This document shows, piece after piece, positions 16,903-24,673 of a DNA stretch of 58,692 bases. The DNA comes from DATGFK01 sp040007395 (GTDB lineage: Bacteria > Chloroflexota > Anaerolineae > Aggregatilineales > UBA2796). The stretch is from NCBI GenBank assembly GCA_040007395.1, contig JBDTVG010000042.1, forward strand, positions 1-58,692, read 5' to 3'. Position 1 is the first letter of the stretch; every line of letters begins with the position of its first letter. Made by a program: the position numbers and the translations under genes. The notes beneath the pieces are model-generated. The model was not told the origin of the DNA and did not search any database. It saw only the letters and a program-made list of their open reading frames with translations.

Positions 16903-18618
16903 CTACAGATCCATTTTAGAGGACGTTTCGCCGGTTGGTACTGCGTCTATCGGTGACTCGTTTTTGTAAGTGACCATGCCGGGTTTACCGCCTTTGATCT
17001 TGCGAACGTATCGCCGTTCGGTGACATCAACCAGCACACGGCCTTCGCCACGTGAGGCGCTGTAGTAGGCGGCTAACTCGGCGGCACGTTGCAGCACACC
17101 CGCATTTACTGCGCGTCCATTGGTCTTGATAATGACATGTGCGCCGGGAACTCCATGTGCGTGCAGCCAAAGATCTTCTGGGCGACCTTTGGTAAAGGTA
17201 ACATCTTCGTTCTGGCGAGCATTGCGCCCCACCCAGATCACGATACTGTCCGGTGTGGTCACTTTGAGTGGGCCGGACTTGCCGCCTTTGGGTCGTGCCG
17301 TTTTGGAGCCGCGCCAATAGCCATTGAGTTGCAACGCATCCTGTACCTCGCCAATCTCAGGCCAATTTGCTGCCAGCATGAGATCGGTTTCCAGTTGGCG
17401 CAAGAAGTCTAGTTCGACTTGCGTAGCTTTGATCAGCGCGGGGATCTCGGCGGCGGCACGTTTGGAGCGTTCGTACTTATCGAAATATTCCTTGGCGTTA
17501 TCCAATGCGCTCATCGTCGGGTCGATCTTGATGTCTAACGCAGGTTTATCGAAATCGTACTGGGCGCTGAAAGAAGTCTGTCCCGGTGTAATCTGATACT
17601 GATAGGCGAGGAGTAGTTCCCCACTCTGGCGTAGGTGTTCGCGCTCGGACTCGTCGCTAAAGGAGCGCAGCAGCGACTCCAGCTTATGTTCGATCTTTTC
17701 CTGTGCCTCAACGATCACCGCCTGAATCGGCTTTTTGCCCGCGTCGTAGGCTTCGATGCCTACCGGCGCACCGTAGAATTCTGCCACCGCTTCGCTGATG
17801 CCGCCGATTTCGCGCCAGCCCGGTAAAAAGGTGATTGGGTAGGCGGCGAAACTAGTGATTTGCCCGTCAGCTTCGGTGATGCCCGGCTGCCATTTTCGGG
17901 CGAATAAAGGTTCGAGCAGTGCGCTGGTACTACTATACAGATCACGAGCGCTGGTATCCCCCGCTTTAAGGGTGGCGCGTTGCATTGCCCGGTAAACAGC
18001 TTCTTTTGCCAACATCGGGCTGAAGCCAATGATCGTATCGGTCAAGGCACGCCACGCCGCTTTGCTGGGATCAGAATCGAGCATCTGCTGGATCAATTCG
18101 TAGCTGAGGTCAGTCGGCAGATGTTTGTTGATCTGCGGCGGTGGCGGGACATAAGGATGACCGGGAAGGCTGACTCGCACGCGGTTTTCGTCGGAGCCGA
18201 CTCGTCGCAGACAATCCATAATCCGCCCCTCGCGCACCAGCAGAATATTACTGCGGCGCTGCATCGGCTCCACAATCAGCGTTAGTAGGCCTTCTGCGCC
18301 TTCGAATTCCAGATGAATGATACGTTCCCACGCGGGTTGGCTAATCGCGATTAGTTTGCCATCTTCGACATAGCGGCGCAGCATCAGGCCAAGTGGCGAG
18401 GGTGTTTCCACGCCACGCCGCACGCGATCCGACACAAGGTGAATTCGCGCCTCGACGGGATGAGCGCTGATCAGCAGATAGCGGCGGGCGTGGTTATAGT
18501 AGATCTCCAGCCCAATGGCATCCTCACCGATCTCTAGCGTATCTTGTACCCGCCCACCCTGAATGGTTTGGGTCAGTTCATCGACGACGGCAGCAATCGT
18601 AAAATAATCGAAGTTCAT
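16903..18618 (-). CDS. rqcH: Rqc2/NFACT-family ribosome quality control protein
   Basis: The 571-residue protein begins MNFDYFTIAAVVDELTQTI, typical of NFACT-N, has a helical middle region (about 290-420, coiled-coil-like), and ends with an NFACT-R domain from residue 458 (IVWVGRNARQNEDVTF, then DLWLHAHGVPGAHVIIK). Bacterial members bind stalled 50S subunits with peptidyl-tRNA and add C-terminal alanine tails. Residues E98-R99 (PAWERIIHLEF) stand where the Asp-Arg pair needed for tailing is found in B. subtilis RqcH (D97-R98), so Asp is replaced by Glu. The family was formerly annotated as fibronectin-binding protein. It follows the PBP gene on the same strand, 82 bp downstream. Confidence 0.93.
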   Translation of the reverse strand: MNFDYFTIAAVVDELTQTIQGGRVQDTLEIGEDAIGLEIYYNHARRYLLISAHPVEARIHLVSDRVRRGVETPSPLGLMLRRYVEDGKLIAISQPAWERIIHLEFEGAEGLLTLIVEPMQRRSNILLVREGRIMDCLRRVGSDENRVRVSLPGHPYVPPPPQINKHLPTDLSYELIQQMLDSDPSKAAWRALTDTIIGFSPMLAKEAVYRAMQRATLKAGDTSARDLYSSTSALLEPLFARKWQPGITEADGQITSFAAYPITFLPGWREIGGISEAVAEFYGAPVGIEAYDAGKKPIQAVIVEAQEKIEHKLESLLRSFSDESEREHLRQSGELLLAYQYQITPGQTSFSAQYDFDKPALDIKIDPTMSALDNAKEYFDKYERSKRAAAEIPALIKATQVELDFLRQLETDLMLAANWPEIGEVQDALQLNGYWRGSKTARPKGGKSGPLKVTTPDSIVIWVGRNARQNEDVTFTKGRPEDLWLHAHGVPGAHVIIKTNGRAVNAGVLQRAAELAAYYSASRGEGRVLVDVTERRYVRKIKGGKPGMVTYKNESPIDAVPTGETSSKMDL

Positions 18619-18700
18619 GAGTTTACTGTCTGAGCCTTTCTATAGACTCTTTAAAGTAAACCCTAACTCTCCTTAATCGCCAAGCCCCGCAGGTTATCCT

Positions 18701-21250
18701 CTATTTCACTTCGCCGCTGGAAACTTGCTCGTCTGGTGGAACGTAGGACTGCACTGTGAAGATCGTTGGTTGAGCAGTCTCAGTATGTCCATCGGGCAAG
18801 GTTGCCACCGCCGTCAGCGTATGCTTACCGGGAATCAGCGCCCACCACATCGACCAAGGATCGCTATTGACCGTTTGAACTGGCTGATCGTCTATTGAAT
18901 ACATGACCGATAGCGTACCGGGCGAAACCGCCGCCGAAAATCGGATCTTCTGGGTGTCAAACGGCAGCATCGGGTTCAATTGGTAAACTGTGTACGGATC
19001 GGGCAAAAGCAGACGCAAGCCGCTACTATTCGCCTTATTCGACACGACGATCTGAGCAGCAGCAGGCGGCGACTCAATGCCATGCCGCAAGCCCCAATCG
19101 CGGGCTTCCTGTGGCAGCACCTCGAAGACGCGATTCACACGACGTTCGGGGGGTGTTGAGTCTGTCGCCAGCAAGCCTGTATCCCGATCAAGGGTGAACT
19201 GCTGATAGAGATTATCTGGTTGGGTCGGCTCCGTGCCTTTGATGAACCATTCCAATCGACGTGATGGACACAACGGTGTAGGCAGCATTCCCGATACCGA
19301 ACAAACCTCGGCCTGTTCGACTCCTTCAGGGCGAGTGAAAGGCACTTCCGGTTGTCCGTTCAGCACCGTTCGCATAAACTGATTCCAGATCGGCCCCGCA
19401 CCCGATACGCCGGAAACTTTCACCATCGGCGTATTGTTGGCATTGCCGACCCACACGCCCACCACCAAATTCGGTGTGTAACCCATCGTCCAGTTGTCGC
19501 GAAAGTCGGTAGTTGTTCCCGTTTTGGCAGCAGCAGGCCGTCCGATCTGCAAGGCGCTGTGATCACCAAAGGAAGGCAAACGGGCGTTGTTATCGCTCAA
19601 AATATTCGTGATCAGGTAGGCCACACGCGGATCAATCACCGGATCGCTGGGCGGCGGCGGCTGCCACTTGTAGAGGATTGTGCCGTTTTTGTCCCGTACC
19701 TCAAGGATCATGGCGGGTTTGACGACATGCCCACCATTCGCAAAAGCAGCATAAGCGGCGGTCAGTTCTAGCAAGCGTACTTCGCCGCCACCCAACGTTA
19801 CCGAAAGATCGAGTCGAGTCTGATCTTGCAGTGTGGTGATGCCCAATTTGTGCAAAAAATTGAGCAGCGGTGATAGCCCAATATGATCGAGTGCCACGAC
19901 TGCCGGAATGTTATAGGACGAAGCCAGCGCCTCACGGATCAGTACCGGACCGTGTTCGACCAAGCCATAGTTATTCGGTGTGTAACTCTGCAAACGCTGT
20001 GTAATAAATGGTGTGCTCACATCCATGATCATCGTCGCCGGAGTCCAAGGATCGGGCTGTTTGGGATCGAAAGTGAGCGAGTAGGTAAACGGCTTGAGTG
20101 CCGATCCGGGTTGGCGGGGCGATATGGCGAGATTGACTGCGCCATTAATCTTTTCGTCGAAGTAATCCACGCTGCCCAACATTGCCCGCACTTGTCCCGT
20201 ATACGGATCGAGCGCGACTAGTGCCGCATCCGTCGCGTTATGTGGTTCTTCGCCGGGAGGGGGATGGTTTAGCAGGCCAATATGCCGCTGTGCGATCTCC
20301 TCGGCGGCGTGCTGCCAATCGAGATCGAGCGTGGTGGTGACTTCTAATCCACCCTGATAGAGTGCATCAGGATAGTCATGAGCTAGTTGATCCCAGACAG
20401 GCAGCACAAAATGAGGAGCCTCAATCTCGAAGCGCCCAGAGCCATATTGAAGCGGTTCCTGTATCGCTGCATCGGTCTCTGGCTGTTGGATAGTTCCAGC
20501 TTGCACCATGAGGCTCAACACGGTCTTTTGACGTTCCTTTGCGCCTGTTGGGTTAGTCAGAGGATCGTATGTCGCGGGCGATTGCGTCAGCCCGACCAAC
20601 ATGGCACTTTCGGCAAGATCCAAGGTTTGTGCGTCTTTGTTGAAGTACACTCGCGCTGCCGCCTGAACCCCGTAGGCCATATTGCCATAGTACGACTGGT
20701 TCAGATACAGCGCCATGATCTCATCATGGCTGTAATGTTGTGCCAGCCGGATGGCTAGTACCATCTCTTTGAGCTTGCGCTGCAAAGTCCGAGCCGCCCG
20801 TTGTTCAGGATCGAGCAGCAGATTGCGGGCGACCTGCTGTGTAATCGTGCTACCGCCTGCCCGGATCTCGCCGCCTTGCAAATTGATCCACAACGCCCGC
20901 ACAATCCCTTCGGGGTCAACACCCGGTGTCGAATAGAAATTGCGATCTTCAGTGGCGATGGTTGCCTGAATCAACGCTTTGGGGATCTGAGCCAACGGGA
21001 TCGCAGTGTTGCGTCCGCCTTTGGGCGCGATGATCTCGTACAGCAACCGCCCGTTGCGATCCAGAATGCGCGTGCTGGGCAGCGCCAACCCCGCCTGAAT
21101 CTGATCGATAGGCGGCAGATCGACGAAGATCCAGAGGTATACTGCCAGTGCTGCCAGCGCCGCCAATACACTAGCGACTATCGCTATTTTTCGGCGGCGG
21201 CGGGTGTGCTGCCAACGCTGCCTAAGAGATCGCCATAAAGCATACATCAT
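18701..21250 (-). CDS. pbpC: Class A penicillin-binding protein, PBP1C-like
   Basis: The 849-residue bifunctional peptidoglycan synthase has an Arg-rich cytoplasmic tail and a membrane anchor (about 22-43). Its GT51 glycosyltransferase domain contains EDRNFY (101-106), GGSTITQQ (132-139) and QRKLKEM. Its transpeptidase domain carries the catalytic SALK (383-386), SYN (445-447) and KTG (576-578) motifs. A further beta-rich domain at about 740-840 (IRFSAAVSPGTLSVMYS, IPGKHTLTAVA) resembles the PBP1C C-terminal module. All catalytic motifs are intact. It acts at the outer face of the cytoplasmic membrane. The symbol rests on the C-terminal domain; calling it PBP1A-like would also be defensible. 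Confidence 0.92.
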   Translation of the reverse strand: MMYALWRSLRQRWQHTRRRRKIAIVASVLAALAALAVYLWIFVDLPPIDQIQAGLALPSTRILDRNGRLLYEIIAPKGGRNTAIPLAQIPKALIQATIATEDRNFYSTPGVDPEGIVRALWINLQGGEIRAGGSTITQQVARNLLLDPEQRAARTLQRKLKEMVLAIRLAQHYSHDEIMALYLNQSYYGNMAYGVQAAARVYFNKDAQTLDLAESAMLVGLTQSPATYDPLTNPTGAKERQKTVLSLMVQAGTIQQPETDAAIQEPLQYGSGRFEIEAPHFVLPVWDQLAHDYPDALYQGGLEVTTTLDLDWQHAAEEIAQRHIGLLNHPPPGEEPHNATDAALVALDPYTGQVRAMLGSVDYFDEKINGAVNLAISPRQPGSALKPFTYSLTFDPKQPDPWTPATMIMDVSTPFITQRLQSYTPNNYGLVEHGPVLIREALASSYNIPAVVALDHIGLSPLLNFLHKLGITTLQDQTRLDLSVTLGGGEVRLLELTAAYAAFANGGHVVKPAMILEVRDKNGTILYKWQPPPPSDPVIDPRVAYLITNILSDNNARLPSFGDHSALQIGRPAAAKTGTTTDFRDNWTMGYTPNLVVGVWVGNANNTPMVKVSGVSGAGPIWNQFMRTVLNGQPEVPFTRPEGVEQAEVCSVSGMLPTPLCPSRRLEWFIKGTEPTQPDNLYQQFTLDRDTGLLATDSTPPERRVNRVFEVLPQEARDWGLRHGIESPPAAAQIVVSNKANSSGLRLLLPDPYTVYQLNPMLPFDTQKIRFSAAVSPGTLSVMYSIDDQPVQTVNSDPWSMWWALIPGKHTLTAVATLPDGHTETAQPTIFTVQSYVPPDEQVSSGEVK

Positions 21251-21505
21251 CGCTTACCCTAACTCGATAGGTTTTGAATAATTTACTTTACCATAATCTC
21301 AGCTTTCGATTTTCCGGCTATTGGCGGTGGTAGTGCAACCGTAGTGGGAACGTTGAGTCAGCGTATGCTGTAATGCCCGGACTCTCTTCAGCTAAGGGTT
21401 TCACAATGTCGATAAAGTTATTTGACCCACTTCATCATGACGCACGAGGTGATATACTTTTGTTGCTTCTAATGAAGATCCCTATAGCAAGAGTAAAAAG
21501 CAGCT

Positions 21506-22603
21506 ATGTCCAAATCCATACATTTAACCCATCAAAAACCTGAGGGGCCACTGCACCGACTGAATTCATTTCTTGATGAACATGTGCTGCCTTATCCTGT
21601 AAGATTTCTTACCAATCGTGTCATCATTCTGGCAACATTGTCTTTACTTATTCCGCTGATTTTTTTTACTACTGATCAGGCTTTTGTCAACGCGCTAAAC
21701 AGCTATCTGAATGTAATGTCAGTAGTGGTGAGTAGTACGGTACTGCTCTATGCCACGATTGCCGATGTCCGTGATAGAGACGCTGCAAAGCGAGCCGAAG
21801 TAATTGCCAAAGCCTACGAACAGTTACTCGAAGAACGTGTCAAAGAACGCGAACAAACGGCTCAGGCTTATGCCGAAGAACTCGAACAACGGGTTCAAGG
21901 GCGCGAAGAAATTGCTCAGGCTTATGCCGAAGAACTCGAACAACGGGTTCAAGGGCGTGAAGAAATTGCTCAAGCTTATGCCGATGAACTCGAAGAACGG
22001 GTTCAAGGACGCGAAGAAACGGCTCAAGCTTATGCCGAGGAACTTGAAGAACGGGTTCAAGGGCGTGAAGAAATTGCTCAGGCTTATGCCAAAGAACTCG
22101 AAGAACGGGTTCAAGGACGTGAAGAAACGGCTCAAGCTTATGCCAAAGAACTCGAAGAACGGGTTCAAGGGCGTGAAGAAACGGCTCAGGCTTACGCCGA
22201 AGAACTCGAAAAACGTGTCCAAGGACGCGAAGAAACGGCTCAGGCTTACGCCGAAGAACTCGAAAAACGTGTCCAAGGACGCGAAGAAGTTGCCCAAGCT
22301 TATGCCGAGGAACTCGAAAAACGGGTTCAAGCAGATCACGAACTCATCGAACAAATTCTCCAGCATAGTATTGAGAATGTTTTAGGAGAACGACTGGAGA
22401 AGGTACGACTCGAAGATAATAAGAAGCTTGAAGAGATGCAAAGAGCAGTAATCGCCAGCAATGAGGCATTACGCACCGAATTGGCGGAAAAGGCACAAAT
22501 TGCCAGCAATGAGGCACTGCGTCATGAGTTGGCAGAGTTGACGACTCTGGTTCAGGCACTCTATCAAAATCAGTTAGGAAAATCTACAACATCGAGTAGC
22601 TAA
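21506..22603 (+). CDS. Membrane-anchored coiled-coil protein with 18-residue tandem repeats
   Basis: The 365-residue protein has two hydrophobic segments near the N-terminus (about 36-56 and 66-86, FLTNRVIILATLSLLIPLIF and VVSSTVLLYATIA). After them the sequence is almost pure charged helix. Residues 119-275 are eight full and one partial copies of an 18-residue unit, AQAYAEELEQRVQGREEI, with one degenerate copy before (101-118). The repeats alternate hydrophobic and charged positions as in a long coiled coil or amphipathic helix facing the cytosol. A less regular helical tail follows. The family is unknown; a scaffold or membrane-tethered spacer is plausible. Start ATG 21506 lacks a strong ribosome site (AGAGTAAAAAG just upstream). 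Confidence 0.75.
   Translation: MSKSIHLTHQKPEGPLHRLNSFLDEHVLPYPVRFLTNRVIILATLSLLIPLIFFTTDQAFVNALNSYLNVMSVVVSSTVLLYATIADVRDRDAAKRAEVIAKAYEQLLEERVKEREQTAQAYAEELEQRVQGREEIAQAYAEELEQRVQGREEIAQAYADELEERVQGREETAQAYAEELEERVQGREEIAQAYAKELEERVQGREETAQAYAKELEERVQGREETAQAYAEELEKRVQGREETAQAYAEELEKRVQGREEVAQAYAEELEKRVQADHELIEQILQHSIENVLGERLEKVRLEDNKKLEEMQRAVIASNEALRTELAEKAQIASNEALRHELAELTTLVQALYQNQLGKSTTSSS
21860..22330 (+). repeat. In-frame 54-bp tandem repeats
   Basis: About 8.7 copies of a 54-bp unit coding for AQAYAEEL-E-RVQGREE. Copies differ mostly at single bases, for example GAAATTGCTCAG/GAAACGGCTCAA/GAAGTTGCCCAA, and neighbouring copies share variants, which indicates expansion by unequal exchange or slippage. 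Copy number is likely to vary between strains. Confidence 0.95.
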
Positions 22604-22672
22604 GTATCGTTAACTTTCTATCTAGTTTTCTAAAACAATTAAACTGGCAGACTCTATAGAGACGAGGCATCC

Positions 22673-23326
22673 ATGAACCGTAAACGAGTTGGTATCCTGA
22701 CTTTTCCTGATGTTGAAGTTCTGGATTTTTGTGGGCCGTTTGAAGTATTTTCCGCTACTCGGCTGGATGAAACACGCCGCCGCGAAGATCCATCGCCCTT
22801 TGAAGTTGCTCTGATTGCCGAACAGGACGGCATTGTCACGGCTACGGGTGGCTTACGGGTAACACCCGACTATACACTTGTTACTTGTCCGCCGCTGGAT
22901 ATTCTCGTTGTGCCGGGTGGCTGGGGGACTCGGCGCGAAAGTAGCAATGAAACACTCCTGAACTGGATTGCGGAGCGCAGCAAACAGGTTGAAACGCTTA
23001 CCTCGGTCTGTACTGGCTCCATGTTGCTTGGTCAGGCGGGATTGTTGGAGGGTCGCCAAGCGACTACCCATTGGGGTTCGCTGGATCGGATGCGCGATGC
23101 CTTTCCCAACGTAACCGTTAACTACGATCAGCATGTGGTCACAGATGGAAATGTGTTTACGTCGGCGGGAGTTTCCGCAGGGATCGATATGGCCTTGCGA
23201 GTTGTTATCCAGTACTATGGTGAAGAAGTGGGTCGGAACACAGCACGAAACATGGAATATCCTTTTCCTGACAACAATTCGCGGCGCGTGGAAATTAAGC
23301 CTGATCAATTAACATCCGTGCAATGA
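22673..23326 (+). CDS. DJ-1/PfpI-family protein (isonitrile hydratase-like)
   Basis: The 217-residue protein has the class I glutamine amidotransferase-like fold. KRVGILTFPDVEVLDFCGPF opens it, ILVVPGGWGTR follows, and SVCTGSMLLGQAGLLEGR carries the nucleophile-elbow Cys with ATTHWGSLD behind it. These motifs match the InhA/isonitrile-hydratase and ThiJ-type branch rather than the AraC fusion type; no DNA-binding domain is attached. Possible activities include hydratase, glyoxalase or deglycase, and the sequence does not decide. ATG 22673 is preceded by GAGACGAGG. Confidence 0.85.
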   Translation: MNRKRVGILTFPDVEVLDFCGPFEVFSATRLDETRRREDPSPFEVALIAEQDGIVTATGGLRVTPDYTLVTCPPLDILVVPGGWGTRRESSNETLLNWIAERSKQVETLTSVCTGSMLLGQAGLLEGRQATTHWGSLDRMRDAFPNVTVNYDQHVVTDGNVFTSAGVSAGIDMALRVVIQYYGEEVGRNTARNMEYPFPDNNSRRVEIKPDQLTSVQ

Positions 23327-23473
23327 ACTATCCTATCAATTCAGGGGAGATGTTAATTAGCCCTGTACAACCGAGCACCCAATGCGGGTAGCTATTGACA
23401 CAGTAAGGCTTTATCACTACGCTATTCACGATAGTTGTGTCCGTTTATCCGCCTACCAATAGGAAACCAGCTA

Positions 23474-24448
23474 ATGTTTTCTGCGATCCTTGATGTGGCT
23501 CTCGGCATCGTTTTGGTGTACCTGATCCTGAGTATTACTGCTTCGGCTCTGAGCGAAGTTGTCAATAACACCATTTTGAACCAACGTGGTAATTTCCTGA
23601 AAACTTTTATCGCTGGGTTGTTGGCAAACTCAGCGATCACGATCAACGATTTCTACAAAACAACTTTAATTGCCTCACAGATGGAAGGCAAGCGTTATCC
23701 AACTTATATCAAAGCCGAAGATTTCACGCAGACTATCTTCGATCTGCTCCGCCAGAAATATACCAATGGTGCAGCCATTATTACGGTCCAAGATGCCCAA
23801 AACATTATCACCGAGATGCCCTCTACCTCACCTCTTAGAGAAGTTTTAAACTCATTTTTAGCGAAAACCCTAGCATCTGATCCGACGATACAAAATATTG
23901 ATGCCCAACAGCTCAGCATGTATTTCCAGAATTGGTTTGATAATTCGATGGATCGGGTTTCGGGCTGGTTCACCCGTCACACCAAGATTGTGCTGCTGGT
24001 GATTGGGCTGGGCATTGCTGGGGCTTTCAATGTCGATACGATTGAGGCCGTGAACTACCTGTTGCAAAACCCGGCAGCGCGTGAGGTCGTCGCGGCACAG
24101 GCCAAAGACGCGTTGCAGACTTCACCGCAAGTAACTGCTTCCGACCCTACCGCACAGCTTCGCTCGCTCAATGAACAACTCCATGCGCTCGATATGCCCA
24201 TTGGCTGGCCTGACCCTTATATGCCAGATAATGAGATGGCCTTTGCCACTCACCTTACGAGCCACTTTGGTTGGTGGCTGAAGAAGTTACTAGGGATCAT
24301 TATCACCGGATTAGCGGTCTCGCAAGGTGCGCCATTCTGGTTCGACCTACTCAATAAGATCACTAACTTGCGTTCGACGGGCAAGCCGCCGGATAAAGCG
24401 CCAGTCATGGATAATCCGGCAGCGCCTGTATCACCCGCCAAAGGCTGA
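23474..24448 (+). CDS. Conserved membrane protein of unknown function
   Basis: I choose ATG 23474 (MFSAILDVALGIVL), with AGGAAA seven bases before, giving 324 residues. There is an N-terminal membrane span (ILDVALGIVLVYLILSITAS), a soluble middle part (about 30-165), a second span near TKIVLLVIGLGIAGAF, and a third near the C-terminus (LGIIITGLAVSQGAPFWFDL) followed by LNKITNLRSTGKPP. The terminal GAPFWFDLLNK-NLRSTGK motif recurs in many uncharacterised bacterial membrane proteins. The function is unknown. A good intrinsic terminator follows at 24492-24528. Confidence 0.7.
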   Translation: MFSAILDVALGIVLVYLILSITASALSEVVNNTILNQRGNFLKTFIAGLLANSAITINDFYKTTLIASQMEGKRYPTYIKAEDFTQTIFDLLRQKYTNGAAIITVQDAQNIITEMPSTSPLREVLNSFLAKTLASDPTIQNIDAQQLSMYFQNWFDNSMDRVSGWFTRHTKIVLLVIGLGIAGAFNVDTIEAVNYLLQNPAAREVVAAQAKDALQTSPQVTASDPTAQLRSLNEQLHALDMPIGWPDPYMPDNEMAFATHLTSHFGWWLKKLLGIIITGLAVSQGAPFWFDLLNKITNLRSTGKPPDKAPVMDNPAAPVSPAKG

Positions 24449-24491
24449 TTGTACCTTTTCAGAAAACACTATAAATCGCAATCTAACTTGT

Positions 24492-24528
24492 AACCCTTCT
24501 CCGCTCCAGAGAGGGGTTTATTATTCCC
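24492..24528 (+). terminator. Rho-independent terminator
   Basis: AACCCTTCTC (24492-24501), 7-nt loop, GAGAGGGGTT (24509-24518): 10 pairs with one G-T wobble, then TTATTATT. It ends the transcript of the membrane-protein gene. Confidence 0.75.
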
Positions 24529-24561
24529 ATAACCGTGACTCCTCACTTTCTTTACACAGTT

Positions 24562-24590
24562 TTGACATATTCGGCACACCACCTTAAAAT
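24562..24590 (+). promoter_or_regulatory. Strong sigma70-type promoter of the EF-G-like gene
   Basis: TTGACA (24562-24567), spacer exactly 17, TAAAAT (24585-24590), about 84 bp before the ATG at 24674. The near-consensus match and the flanking terminators define a single-gene unit. Confidence 0.8.
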
Positions 24591-24673
24591 TTAGTTAATA
24601 TGAAATTCGGCTTTATGGGGCGGACGAATGCTTAACGCTTAAACGAATATATTTAACAGAAAGGTTTACGCCG

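Noticed and set aside
21860..22330. Tandem repeats considered as a CRISPR array
   Set aside because: Units are contiguous with no variable spacers, are in frame with a protein, and no cas genes are near.
21804..22385. Long open frames in the other frames and on the opposite strand across the repeat region (21804-22385 plus, 21824-22366 minus)
   Set aside because: They are open only because the 54-bp repeat unit lacks stop codons in those frames; the products are low-complexity and the +21506 frame has a proper start, membrane spans and a non-repeat tail.
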